Shown here: piece by piece, positions 25,985-34,179 of the stretch | Numbering within the stretch: position 1 is the stretch's first letter | Layout of the letters: every line of letters starts with the position of its first letter | Assembly (NCBI GenBank): GCA_034423195.1 | Contig: DAOUIZ010000032.1 | Coordinates: 1 to 59,063 of the forward strand | Direction: 5' to 3' | Length of the DNA stretch: 59,063 nt | DNA from: CATOSK01 sp034423195 | GTDB taxonomy: Bacteria; Chloroflexota; Dehalococcoidia; Lucifugimonadales; UBA3495 | The notes under the pieces: generated by a model | The model's database searches: none | What the model was told of the DNA's origin: nothing | Seen by the model: the letters and a program-made list of their open reading frames with translations, nothing else | Position numbers and translations under genes: made by a program

Positions 25985-26497
25985 ATGGACCTTAAGCAGT
26001 ACATCCGCGACATCCCGGACTTTCCCAAGCCGGGTATCCTTTTCCGGGATATAACCCCTCTCCTCAAGGACCACCACGCCTACAGCGCCGTGGTCAACGG
26101 GTTTATCGCCAGGTATTGGGATCTGGACTTCAACTCCGTCGTGGGCATCGAGTCCCGGGGGTTCCTCTTCGGCGCGCCCCTGGCCTACCAGATGAACAAG
26201 CCATTCGTCCCCGTCCGCAAGGAAGGCAAGCTGCCCGCCCACACCCACTCCGCCGAGTATTCCCTGGAATACGGCTCCAACGTCATGGAAATTCACTCGG
26301 GAGACATCACCCCAGGCGAGCCGGTGCTGATCCTGGACGACCTGCTGGCTACCGGCGGGACGCTGGAAGCCGCCGCCAGGCTGGTGGAGATTTCCGGCGG
26401 CGTGGTGGCCGGCATCGGGCTGGTCATCGAGCTTGCCGGACTGGGCGGCCGTGAGCGCCTGTCCAATTATGACGTTTTTTCATTGGTGCAATATTAG
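25985..26497 (+). CDS. apt: Adenine phosphoribosyltransferase
   Basis: A 170-residue type I phosphoribosyltransferase converting adenine and PRPP to AMP. Landmarks are IRDIPDFPKPGILFRDITPLL at the N-terminus, VVGIESRGFLFGAPLAY, VPVRKEGKLP and the PRPP-binding loop VLILDDLLATGGT. The start at ATG 25985 matches the usual MDLKQYIR beginning; the longer GTG start at 25946 adds 13 residues absent from the family. The MBL-fold gene begins 127 bases downstream of the stop. Confidence 0.94.
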   Translation: MDLKQYIRDIPDFPKPGILFRDITPLLKDHHAYSAVVNGFIARYWDLDFNSVVGIESRGFLFGAPLAYQMNKPFVPVRKEGKLPAHTHSAEYSLEYGSNVMEIHSGDITPGEPVLILDDLLATGGTLEAAARLVEISGGVVAGIGLVIELAGLGGRERLSNYDVFSLVQY

Positions 26498-26624
26498 ACC
26501 AAACTGAACCGGCGGTTTTCCGACGGTGTGCGCCGCCTCCGTACAGGCCATCCGGATCCATCCCGGAAACCAGCGTTGGTCCGATCGGAGCGGCTTCAAC
26601 ACAAAGCGAAATCAGGAGGAGCAG

Positions 26625-27494
26625 ATGGCAGACAAGGCTACGATTGGCGATTTTGAGATGACCGCGGTCATCGACATGGTTCCCCCGTCCCGCGCCCCTT
26701 CCGCAATGTTCCCGGAGGTCCCCGAAAGCGCCTGGGAGCCTTACAAGGATACCCTCGAAGACGGCCAGTTGCAGCTTTACTACGGAGTCCTGGTCCTGGT
26801 CAGTTCCGACAGGACCATCCTCGTCGACACCGGCATGGGTCCCGGGCCCCACCCCGACCGCGGCAACGTCACTGGCAACCTCTATGAGTTGGTCAGCGAC
26901 GTTCTGGCCCCCCCGGACAACACCCGCAACACCAACGTATCCCCTTCCGACCAGGTCAACTTCGTAATCCACACCCACCTTCATGCTGACCACGTCGGCT
27001 GGAACCTCCGCTATTCCGGCGGGATGCCCGCTCCCAACTTCCGCCGCGCCCGCTACATCATCTCCAAGGACGACTACGACTATTACACCGAAGAGAAGAT
27101 GCTGGAGCAGAGCCCCCACGTCCAGCGGCAGGTCATACCCCTCCGGCGCCTCCGCCTCCAGCAGATCGTCGAGGGAGAGCACGAAGTCTCCGAAGGCGTC
27201 ATGGTGGTGCCGGCCCCCGGACACACTCCCGGACACCAGGTTGTCCTGATCAACTCCGGCGGACAAAAGGCCATGGTCGCCGGGGACTTGCTCCACAACA
27301 TCGCCCAGGTTTCCGAGTCCACCTGGTGCGCCGGCGTGGACTGGAACAAGGAAATCAGCGCTGCCAGCCGGGAGAGGCTGCTGGACCTTGCCGAGAAGGA
27401 GGGCTGGGTTGTCGCCGCCGGCCACTTCCCTCCTGGCAAGCAGATTGGCAAGGTCGTTCGAGAGGGCAACACCCGACACTGGGAACCCCTGTAA
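26625..27494 (+). CDS. MBL-fold metallohydrolase (lactonase/phosphotriesterase-like)
   Basis: A 289-residue metallo-beta-lactamase-fold hydrolase. The zinc motif is HTHLHADHVGWN, with later His ligands in PGHTPGH and a metal-bridging Asp in VAGDLLHN. The overall layout (long N-terminal segment before the HxHxDH) resembles quorum-quenching lactonases and methyl-parathion-hydrolase-like enzymes. No signal peptide is present. The start at 26625 has a CAGGAGGAGC ribosome site; an earlier ATG-like frame start is discarded. The true substrate is unknown. A terminator follows. Confidence 0.85.
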   Translation: MADKATIGDFEMTAVIDMVPPSRAPSAMFPEVPESAWEPYKDTLEDGQLQLYYGVLVLVSSDRTILVDTGMGPGPHPDRGNVTGNLYELVSDVLAPPDNTRNTNVSPSDQVNFVIHTHLHADHVGWNLRYSGGMPAPNFRRARYIISKDDYDYYTEEKMLEQSPHVQRQVIPLRRLRLQQIVEGEHEVSEGVMVVPAPGHTPGHQVVLINSGGQKAMVAGDLLHNIAQVSESTWCAGVDWNKEISAASRERLLDLAEKEGWVVAAGHFPPGKQIGKVVREGNTRHWEPL

Positions 27495-27526
27495 TTTCCC
27501 GCCGTCTCAATTCCCTTGAGACTTTC

Positions 27527-27557
27527 AGAGGGGCAGGTTTCTTTCCTGCCCCTCTTT
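27527..27557 (+). terminator. Intrinsic terminator after the MBL-fold gene
   Basis: An 11-bp stem (27527-27537 with 27545-27555), seven-base loop, short T run. Bases 27558-27738 have no gene and include a TATAAT near 27659 without a matching -35. Confidence 0.7.
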
Positions 27558-27738
27558 GGCTGCCATTCCCTCCCATTACCCAACCCTGCCAGTCCTTCAT
27601 CCCCTCCGATGTGTCCCGTAACTCGTTTGCACTATGCCCAAAGAGGCCGGGGCATGGGTTATAATTGCTGTGAGCCAGCGCTGGCCTCCGGTGCCCGCGG
27701 TTCGGTCCAATTCTGGAAGTCATGGTGAAAGGAAACTG

Positions 27739-28506
27739 ATGAGCAAGTTTCTCGATGTTCTGGAGCGGGTCAGGGACGGCGTAACCGCTCCCTTGGGATT
27801 CGCCGCCACCCGGGCTGAAAAGCTCCCCGGAATCGCCCTGGTGGGGCACGTCTCCGCATCGGCTGCCGACGGCCTGGTCGCTGCCGGTGCCTCGACCGAC
27901 GCCGTCATCGTTTCCGGCGGAACCTCTCCGGAAAGTCTCAAGGAACTCGCCTCCTCGGTTTCCGTGCCTTTTGGCCCCCGCGTCGCCTCCCTCAGCGCCG
28001 AGGATGCCGAGGCCTACCAGTCGAGCGGCTCCGACCTGCTGGTGTTCAACCTGGAAGGCACCGCCGCTTCCGCCATGGCATCTGAGGACATCGCCCGCAT
28101 CCTCTGCGTTGAGACCGGTCTCGAAGAAGCCGAGCTTCGGGCCGTGGCTTCCCTGCCCGTGGACGCCTTCCTCATCTCCATGAAAGAGGTATCCGGCCCC
28201 TGGACCCTGCAGCAATTGGCGGCCTTGGGCACCGTCAGCCGCCGCGTTGACAAGTACATATTGCTGGAAGTATCCGAGGCCCCCGGCGGCAAGGATCTGG
28301 AGACCCTTCGGGATGTGGGCGTCAATGCTCTCGTCGTTGACGTTGCTTCCTTTGGAGCCGATGGGTTGTCCCAACTTCGTGCCGCCCTGCTGGACATGCC
28401 TCGGCCGTCTCCCCGCAGCCGCTCCCGCAGCCGTCCCATCCTGCCCGGCAGCGGGTACTCCCCGCCTCCCGAGCCGGAGCCGGACGAGGATGATGACGAC
28501 GATTAG
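27739..28506 (+). CDS. Conserved-looking hypothetical protein with acidic C-terminal tail
   Basis: A 255-residue protein I do not recognise. Alternating strands and helices with repeated Val-Ile-Val/Ala-Leu-Val strands (VIVSGG, LLVFNLE, DAFLISM, KYILLEV, ALVVDV) suggest a TIM-barrel-like alpha/beta fold. The last 45 residues are low complexity: an SRSRSR basic patch, proline-rich stretch and a run of acidic residues ending EDDDDD. No signal or membrane segment is seen. The ATG at 27739 has GAAAGGA upstream. It directly precedes an M50 membrane protease, so a regulatory or substrate link is possible but not shown. Confidence 0.7.
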   Translation: MSKFLDVLERVRDGVTAPLGFAATRAEKLPGIALVGHVSASAADGLVAAGASTDAVIVSGGTSPESLKELASSVSVPFGPRVASLSAEDAEAYQSSGSDLLVFNLEGTAASAMASEDIARILCVETGLEEAELRAVASLPVDAFLISMKEVSGPWTLQQLAALGTVSRRVDKYILLEVSEAPGGKDLETLRDVGVNALVVDVASFGADGLSQLRAALLDMPRPSPRSRSRSRPILPGSGYSPPPEPEPDEDDDDD

Positions 28507-28574
28507 CATCGGGCTTCCCGGAAGCCGTGCTCCCCGTTAGCTGCTGCCGGGTTGGCGGCCGGTCCCGCTAGGCC

Positions 28575-29276
28575 ATGCTGCTTGGCGCCTATGAGCTGCT
28601 CCTGAACGATCCGGCGTCTTTCGTGCGCCTGATGGCCCTGGTTTCCTTTTCCCTGCTGGTGGCCGTCACCGTCCACGAATTCAGTCACGCCCTGATAGCC
28701 ACCGGACTGGGCGACGGCACCGCCCGCCGCCTGGGACGCCTCTCCCTCAATCCCGTCCGGCACCTCGATGCCAGCGGCACCCTGATGCTGCTGATCGTCG
28801 GGTTTGGCTGGGGCAAGCCCGTGCCGGTGGACCATCACCGCCTCTCCTGCGGACGGATGGGCATGACCCTCGTCGCCCTCGCCGGCCCCTTGTCCAACCT
28901 GGTGGTCGCCTTCCTCGTGGCCATTCCCATCAAGCTTGGCATTCTCGGGGTCAGTCCCCTGGCCATCGGCCGTACCAACCTGGTCATGACCGGAGGGCTG
29001 CGGGAGGGTCTGACGGACATTGCCATGATGCTCGTCCTGTTCAACCTTCTGCTGGGGGTTTTCAACCTCATCCCCATTTTCCCCCTGGACGGTTCCCGGG
29101 TGGTGGGCGGGCTGATTCCCTCCCGCTGGGCCAGCCAGTACGCCTACGTGGAACGCTGGGGGCCCATCGTCCTGATAGCGGTCGTCCTAGCCGACGTGGT
29201 ATTCCGTATCGGCATTCTCTGGAGCATCATCGGCCCGGTGGTCACAACCCTGATGACCCTGGCCACCGGCTTCTGA
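28575..29276 (+). CDS. M50-family site-2-type intramembrane metalloprotease
   Basis: A 233-residue membrane protein with about six helices. The zinc motif HEFSH is inside the second hydrophobic segment (His34, Glu35, His38) and the third ligand is in FNLIPIFPLDGSRVV. This is the compact form without PDZ or CBS domains. It cleaves transmembrane substrates, such as anti-sigma factors in other bacteria; no such substrate is encoded nearby. The ATG is at 28575, 68 bases after the preceding gene. Confidence 0.88.
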   Translation: MLLGAYELLLNDPASFVRLMALVSFSLLVAVTVHEFSHALIATGLGDGTARRLGRLSLNPVRHLDASGTLMLLIVGFGWGKPVPVDHHRLSCGRMGMTLVALAGPLSNLVVAFLVAIPIKLGILGVSPLAIGRTNLVMTGGLREGLTDIAMMLVLFNLLLGVFNLIPIFPLDGSRVVGGLIPSRWASQYAYVERWGPIVLIAVVLADVVFRIGILWSIIGPVVTTLMTLATGF

Positions 29277-29320
29277 ATCCGGTTGGCCGCCCTGACGATA
29301 CCATTCCCGGACTCCGGAGT

Positions 29321-30079
29321 TCATCCCCCCGACGGGCCGAACCGCTCGGTGCGGACGCGCTCGGGCAACGCGCCCGCTTCCACCAGCGCGTCCGCCACTG
29401 TCTCAACGAAGGACGTTGGCCCGCAAACGTAGCTCAAGGGCGGCTCTCCCAGCATCTCCAGCATCTCTTCCAGCATCGCCCGGTCGATCCGCCGCGAGCG
29501 CCCTCCCCAACCGGCAAGCTTCCGACGGGTCAGCGTAAACATCGCGGACAGGCTGGGAGTTGTCTCCACAGCACCGGCCAGCGCTTCCCGGTAGATGACG
29601 TCCTCGATTGACCGGGCCGAGTAAAGCAGGACTGCTCTAACATCCGGGGCCGACGCCAGCTTGTGCCGTATGATTGACATCAGGGGGACAACCCCGGAGC
29701 CGCCGGCCACCAGAAGCAACGGTCCGCCATCTCCCGCCTCCCAGGTGAAGGGACCGCCGATAGGCCCCCTCAACTCGATCCGGTCACCCAGCTCAACAAC
29801 GTTGTGGAAGTAGGACGATACTTCGCCGCCGGGGATCTCTTCTATGGTCAGGTCGATGGTTCCCCGGGTCTCCGGGGCCGACGCGATGGAGTAGCTGCGC
29901 TGGGCCTGGTACCCGTCGGGAGCCGTCAATCGCACATCGTAGTGCTGCCCGGCACGGAAAGGGGCCCATTCGGGCAGCTGGATGGTGAAGGTCTTAGCAC
30001 GGTAAGTTTCTTCCGTGACGTGGGTGACAACCCCGGTCTGCCAGCGCAGCCGGGACGGGGGTGGAAAAGGTCCGGGCAT
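29321..30079 (-). CDS. FAD/NAD(P)-binding ferredoxin-reductase-like protein
   Basis: A 252-residue FNR-superfamily reductase with an FAD domain (RSYSIAS, then GGEVSSYFH) and an NAD(P) domain (LLVAGGSGVVPLMSI, YVCGPTSFVETV). It lacks an iron-sulfur domain. It begins 27 bases downstream of the sulfite-oxidase-like gene, and paired genes of these two families are common in actinobacteria and Chloroflexota. The reductase is therefore likely the electron partner of the molybdoenzyme (inference). Confidence 0.85.
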   Translation of the reverse strand: MPGPFPPPSRLRWQTGVVTHVTEETYRAKTFTIQLPEWAPFRAGQHYDVRLTAPDGYQAQRSYSIASAPETRGTIDLTIEEIPGGEVSSYFHNVVELGDRIELRGPIGGPFTWEAGDGGPLLLVAGGSGVVPLMSIIRHKLASAPDVRAVLLYSARSIEDVIYREALAGAVETTPSLSAMFTLTRRKLAGWGGRSRRIDRAMLEEMLEMLGEPPLSYVCGPTSFVETVADALVEAGALPERVRTERFGPSGG

Positions 30080-30106
30080 AACGGTTGTGGAACGCCGGAA
30101 CCGGGT

Positions 30107-30712
30107 CTAGTCGCCCCAGTAGCGCTGTTCCTTCCAGGGGTCGCCGTACATGTGATACCCGGCCTGCTCCCAGAATCCGGGGCGGTCCTGGGTCATGAAA
30201 TGAAGCCCGCGCACCCACTTGGCCGACTTCCAGAAGTAGAGGTGGGGCACCAGCAGGCGTGCCGGTCCGCCGTGGGCCGGCTGCAATGGAGCGCCGTCGA
30301 ACTGCAGGGCCACCATACCCCTGCCGTCCAGCAGGTCCGCCGTCGGTACGTTGGTGGTGTAGCCCCCATCGCAGAAGGCCATGATATAGGGATCAGGATC
30401 GGTGATTCCGGCGGCTTCCAAGAGGGTATCGAAGGAGACCCCTTTCCAGGTGGTGTCCAGCTTGCTCCACTTGGTGACGCAATGGATGTCCACAAATATC
30501 CCGGTCTGGGGCAGGGCGATGAACTCTTCCCATGACCATTGGGCCACCAGTTCGGCCATGCTGTCCACCAGACTGAAGGTCCATGTGTCCAGGGACGTCC
30601 GCGGAGTCGGCCCGGCGGACAGGACCGGAAACCCGTTCTCCAGGTACTGTCCAGGTGGAATCGGCCGGGACGGCTCGGGACGGCGCCGGCCAAAGAACCC
30701 TCGTGAAACCAT
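30107..30712 (-). CDS. Sulfite-oxidase-family molybdopterin protein
   Basis: A 201-residue single-domain member of the sulfite oxidase/YedY fold. The molybdenum-ligating cysteine is Cys78 in VDIHCVTKWS, followed by GVSFDTLLEAAGI and YTTNVPTADLL, with HGGPARLLVPHLYFWKSAKW at the pterin pocket. No twin-arginine or other signal peptide is present, so the protein is probably cytoplasmic, unlike YedY. A CGGAGG ribosome site precedes the ATG at 30712. Its FNR-like neighbour would supply electrons. Substrate unknown. Confidence 0.88.
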   Translation of the reverse strand: MVSRGFFGRRRPEPSRPIPPGQYLENGFPVLSAGPTPRTSLDTWTFSLVDSMAELVAQWSWEEFIALPQTGIFVDIHCVTKWSKLDTTWKGVSFDTLLEAAGITDPDPYIMAFCDGGYTTNVPTADLLDGRGMVALQFDGAPLQPAHGGPARLLVPHLYFWKSAKWVRGLHFMTQDRPGFWEQAGYHMYGDPWKEQRYWGD

Positions 30713-30767
30713 GGAACCTCCGTGGGATGCCGGTGGTGGATTTGCCGGCCAGTTTACCAGATTTGCT

Positions 30768-31556
30768 TCAGGCGAACCGCCAAAGAGACTGAGCGGTACG
30801 CCCGAAAATCCACTCCAAATCGTCCTGGCTGCAGAAGGAGAGCTGCTCCTGGGTGAACCGGAGGGCGTTGCGGTACCCTTCCCGGAGGATAACCCGGGGG
30901 TAGTCGCTGCCCCACATCATCCGGTGGGAGCCGAAGGCGTCGCAGGCCATCTTCAGGTAGGGAGGGACATCCTGATAGGGGAAGGGAGGGTTGCAGAACT
31001 CGCCCATCCCGTGCAGCTTGATGTATGTGTTGGGAAAGCGGGAAAGCTCCAGCACCCGCCGGTACTGGTCATCGGAGGGTCGAGCATCCTGGTAGTCGCT
31101 GACCGCGTTGAACCCCATCCCGCCCAGGTGCTCGATGATGAGTTTCAGCTGAGGCAGGGCTTCCACCATCCCGGTAAATTCAGGGGCCAGGAACCCGTCC
31201 ACCGGCCCACCCACGCTGACGCTCATGCCCAGGTCCGCCGCCTTCCGCCAAATGGCGAAGGGGTCGTTGCCCGGGGAGCGGTTGAAGTTCCTTAGCCTGA
31301 TCGACTCAGCTCCCTCGTTTCGCCAGTGCTCCAGGTCGCCGGCGGCCGATGGGCTGTCCACATCCACCCTGCAGACCACCGCCAGCCTTCTGGGGAACCG
31401 GCGCAGACATTCAATGACATAGCTGTTGTCGGTGGTAGTGGAGGATTGAACAAGGACGGCGTGCTCGACGTTGTTGTACTGCATCTGGGTCAGCAGCATC
31501 TCCACCGGCTCATAGGTATGCAGGGCAACGTGGACGTGGGTATCGGAAACGATCAT
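30768..31556 (-). CDS. Amidohydrolase (TIM-barrel, ACMSD-like)
   Basis: A 262-residue metal-dependent hydrolase of the amidohydrolase_2 family. The metal motif SDTHVH is at the extreme N-terminus, LIIEHLGG holds a later ligand and MMWGSDYPRV gives the final Asp. Start chosen at ATG 31556 so that the metal motif begins at residue 4, with AGAGG upstream. A TATAAT on the minus strand at 31603-31608 would place the transcript start about 40 bases upstream and argues against longer starts. Family members hydrolyse or decarboxylate cyclic and lactone substrates. Confidence 0.85.
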   Translation of the reverse strand: MIVSDTHVHVALHTYEPVEMLLTQMQYNNVEHAVLVQSSTTTDNSYVIECLRRFPRRLAVVCRVDVDSPSAAGDLEHWRNEGAESIRLRNFNRSPGNDPFAIWRKAADLGMSVSVGGPVDGFLAPEFTGMVEALPQLKLIIEHLGGMGFNAVSDYQDARPSDDQYRRVLELSRFPNTYIKLHGMGEFCNPPFPYQDVPPYLKMACDAFGSHRMMWGSDYPRVILREGYRNALRFTQEQLSFCSQDDLEWIFGRTAQSLWRFA

Positions 31557-31623
31557 TGGGGCCTCTGAAGCAGCGGATAGGGAGGGTTGAACCATGGTGC
31601 ACATTATACCGCCGAGGTTAACC

Positions 31624-31660
31624 AAAGGCGAAGCGGGCGGTGAAGACCGCCCGCTTCGCC
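31624..31660 (-). terminator. Terminator of peptide ABC module 1
   Basis: A 15-bp perfect stem (31627-31641 with 31646-31660) with a four-base loop, then TTT on the minus strand, directly after permease C. Confidence 0.85.
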
Positions 31661-31686
31661 AGGTCTTATCCCCTCCGCCGCGGGAA

Positions 31687-32583
31687 TCAGATACGCCGTA
31701 GCTTGGGGTCGAGAGTATCACGCATCCAGTCGCCGAAGAAGTTGAACGCCAAGACCACCGCGGTTATGGCAAGGCCGGGCAGGAGCGCCAGCCACCACAC
31801 ATCCAGGATCACAGAACGGCCTTCCGACACCATGATGCCCCAGGCGGGAGCACCCACGGGCAGACCCAATCCGAGGAAGCTCAAGGAAGCTTCGAGCAGG
31901 ATCACCTGGCCGACCTGCAGGCTGGTGATGACCATCAATGTGTTGATGGTGTTGGGGAAAATGTGACGGGCAATAATCATAGGCATGGGCAGTCCGGCTA
32001 TCTTGGCGAATGTGACAAAGTCGAGTTCTTTAATTGCCAGAACGTCACCCCGGATCATCCTGGCAAACCTGGCCCAGACGGTAACCGCAACCGCCAGGAT
32101 GATGTTTTCGATCCCCGCACCCAGGATGGTGACGATAATCAAGGCCACGAGGATGGTGGGGAACCCCAAGGCGGCATCGGCAGCCCGCATTATCAGTATG
32201 TCCGCCCAGCCTGTCCGAAATCCCGATATGAGTCCGAGAACCGTGCCGACAAGTGCGCCGGTGCCCAGGGCTATCAAGCTGATGAACATGGCGGTCCGGG
32301 CGCCATAGATAAGACGGCTCAGCATATCCTGGCCTAGGACGTCGGTACCAAGGGGATATCGCCAATCCCAGTATTCGCCCATATACACGGGGGAGAATTT
32401 GGCATCCAGCATGTTGATCCCCGTGGGGTCATGAGGAGCCAGCCAGGGGGCGAAGACGGCGCAGGCAAGGAGCACGACCATTATGGTGATGGATATCCAG
32501 GGCAAGCGGGCCTGCCTGGCCCACCTGGGGAAGGCCAACAAGCGGTCAACTCGGGTCGGTGCGCTAGCAAGAGTAGAAGCCAC
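31687..32583 (-). CDS. Peptide/nickel-type ABC permease C (module 1)
   Basis: A 298-residue permease of the DppC/OppC/NikC family with six transmembrane helices. An N-terminal extension and the FAPWLAPHDPT segment precede the core, and the EAA loop lies in FPTILVALIIVTILGAG to ELDFVTFAKIAGLP. GTG at 32583 is the start (GGGGAGG upstream), 13 bases after permease B. It forms the channel with permease B; ATPase subunits are not encoded in any of the three modules here. Sequence closely resembles the C subunits at 43113 and 47390. Confidence 0.92.
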   Translation of the reverse strand: MASTLASAPTRVDRLLAFPRWARQARLPWISITIMVVLLACAVFAPWLAPHDPTGINMLDAKFSPVYMGEYWDWRYPLGTDVLGQDMLSRLIYGARTAMFISLIALGTGALVGTVLGLISGFRTGWADILIMRAADAALGFPTILVALIIVTILGAGIENIILAVAVTVWARFARMIRGDVLAIKELDFVTFAKIAGLPMPMIIARHIFPNTINTLMVITSLQVGQVILLEASLSFLGLGLPVGAPAWGIMVSEGRSVILDVWWLALLPGLAITAVVLAFNFFGDWMRDTLDPKLRRI

Positions 32584-32596
32584 AAAAACCTCCCCA

Positions 32597-33514
32597 CTAA
32601 TCGTACCGGATCCTGGGATTCACGTAGGCGTACAGGATGTCAACCAACAAGGCGGTGACGATGTAGAGCGCCCCCGCGGCCAGCACCGTTGCCTGCACGA
32701 CTGGAAAGTCCCGCTGGTTGATTCCCTGTAGCATGAGCCGTCCAACGCCGGGCCAAGCAAAGACGACTTCAACGACGACCGACCCGTTGAGCAATCCCGC
32801 CAGGGTCAGGCCGGAAAAGGTCATGACCGGGATGACTGCGTTCTTAAGGGCGTGTTTGTAGACCACAATCCGTTCGTTTAGGCCCTTGATGCGGGCGAAC
32901 TTCACATACTCGCTGTCCAAGACCTCCAACATGCTGGACCGGGAAAGCCGGACCACGCCGGCCATGCCGTTCCAGGACAAGACGAAGGCAGGCAGGATGA
33001 AGTGGTCGATCCCGCCGCGCCCGTGGGTCGGGAGCCATCCCAAAATGGCACCAAACAGCAGAATCAGCATGATGGCGATCCAGAAGCTGGGGGCTGCGAT
33101 ACCCGCAACGGCAAAAAACTTGCCCATCTGGTCGAAGATCGAGTCACGTTTGACGGCTGACAAGACTCCGATGGGAATGCCAATCACAATAGTTATGACG
33201 AACGCTGCTCCGGCCAACTGGATGGTAGCGGGAAAGCGCTGGAAGAGCAGATCGCGGGCATCCCGGCCCATCGTAAAGGACTTGCCAAACTCGCCCTGGA
33301 CCACTTTCCCCAGGAACAGGCCATACTGAACGTAGAGGGGCTTGTCTAGGCCCAGGTTCTTCTTCAGCTGCTCATATTCTTCAAAGCCGTCGTCCGGGCC
33401 TAGCAGGTAGGCGGCCGGGTTCCCGGTCATGTGTACGCTGAGGAACACCGCCAAGCTGAGGACCATCAGGGTTATCACTGCTTGGCCCAGGCGTATCAAG
33501 ATATAACGTTGCAT
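32597..33514 (-). CDS. Peptide/nickel-type ABC permease B (module 1)
   Basis: A 305-residue permease of the DppB/OppB/NikB family with six helices. N-terminus LIRLGQAVITLMVLSLAVFLS, LGLDKPLYVQYGLFLGKVV and the EAA loop near YVKFARIKGLNER are typical. Its C-terminus ends YAYVNPRIRYD. The element at 33581-40820 lies 66 bases upstream of its start and separates it from its binding-protein gene at 40894. Expression may now depend on element promoters or read-through. Confidence 0.92.
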   Translation of the reverse strand: MQRYILIRLGQAVITLMVLSLAVFLSVHMTGNPAAYLLGPDDGFEEYEQLKKNLGLDKPLYVQYGLFLGKVVQGEFGKSFTMGRDARDLLFQRFPATIQLAGAAFVITIVIGIPIGVLSAVKRDSIFDQMGKFFAVAGIAAPSFWIAIMLILLFGAILGWLPTHGRGGIDHFILPAFVLSWNGMAGVVRLSRSSMLEVLDSEYVKFARIKGLNERIVVYKHALKNAVIPVMTFSGLTLAGLLNGSVVVEVVFAWPGVGRLMLQGINQRDFPVVQATVLAAGALYIVTALLVDILYAYVNPRIRYD

Positions 33515-33572
33515 GGGACACCTTGCCGGGAGGGTTTGTCGTAGCCGTGGTTAAAGTGAGGCCCCGCCTTAC

Positions 33573-33580
33573 CCCCTGGG
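33573..33580 (+). repeat. Target-site duplication, left copy
   Basis: CCCCTGGG, identical to 40821-40828, directly abutting the 16-bp terminal repeat. Confidence 0.75.
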
Positions 33581-33651
33581 GGGCTTTGCACAAAAATTCA
33601 TTTGGCTACAAGAACTCTGCTTCGGTTACAAGAATTCAGATTTGGCTACAA
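33581..33651 (+). repeat. Left end: inverted repeat plus three 20-bp-spaced iterons
   Basis: Terminal repeat 33581-33596, then GGCTACAA at 33604, GGTTACAA at 33624 and GGCTACAA at 33644. Spacing is exactly 20 bases, about two helical turns, as expected for transposase or accessory-protein sites. Bases 33652-33867 have no convincing gene. Confidence 0.8.
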
Positions 33652-33867
33652 AAATGGATGGAAGCAGGTATGCCGGGGATTGCATCGGCTGTCTCATGCT
33701 TTAGCCGAAAAGCCCGCCGAACGGGTCATTCCGGCGAGCATTGCGACGGTTGGTGGTTGTTTGGGAATTTCGGTTAGCTACCGTCCCTGCCACCGCATCA
33801 AAGGTCGGCGGTTGCCCACGTAGCCCCCATGTTCTTGGCGGCTCTATTCATTCTCATTAAGTAACTC

Positions 33868-34152
33868 TCAGGTGAGCATACGGACCACAGAGCGGACTTG
33901 ACCTGCGTATCCTCCCAGGTCAATAACGACATACCATGTCCCTGAATATGGAATGGCTAAGTGGATGGGCGAACTCCTGTAGTGGCCCCCGTAGTAGGTA
34001 AAACTTCGCCCCGACTTGTAGTTCGCAAGGTTCGCAGTGTCAACAAGTTGCACATTGGCTTCGGTTCCCGATAGTGTTACCTCCACAGTGCTGCCCTGTT
34101 GCTGGTGCCCCAGGCTGTATTGCTGAAATTCCACCTTTCCCCCTAATTCCAT
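33868..34152 (-). CDS. DUF1883 domain protein
   Basis: A 94-residue stand-alone DUF1883 protein, a small beta-rich domain. Recognisable segments are YSLGHQQQGSTVEVTLSG, ANVQLVDTANLANYKSGR, YYGGHYRSSPIHLAIP and the end WYVVIDLGGYAG. In other bacteria DUF1883 is often fused to a TIR domain or found as a short single-domain protein; its molecular role is not known to me. The gene lies 27 bases after the zinc-ribbon gene on the same strand and is probably co-transcribed with it. It ends in TGA. Confidence 0.8.
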   Translation of the reverse strand: MELGGKVEFQQYSLGHQQQGSTVEVTLSGTEANVQLVDTANLANYKSGRSFTYYGGHYRSSPIHLAIPYSGTWYVVIDLGGYAGQVRSVVRMLT

Positions 34153-34179
34153 CCGTCGTCATGTGGCATGAGGACAGAA

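Noticed and set aside
33604..33651. The regularly spaced repeats as a CRISPR array
   Set aside because: The units are only about 11 bases with 9-base gaps, three copies, and occur at transposon ends.
33602..33823. Small plus-strand gene at the left transposon end
   Set aside because: It begins inside the iteron repeats, lacks a ribosome site and its product is not protein-like.
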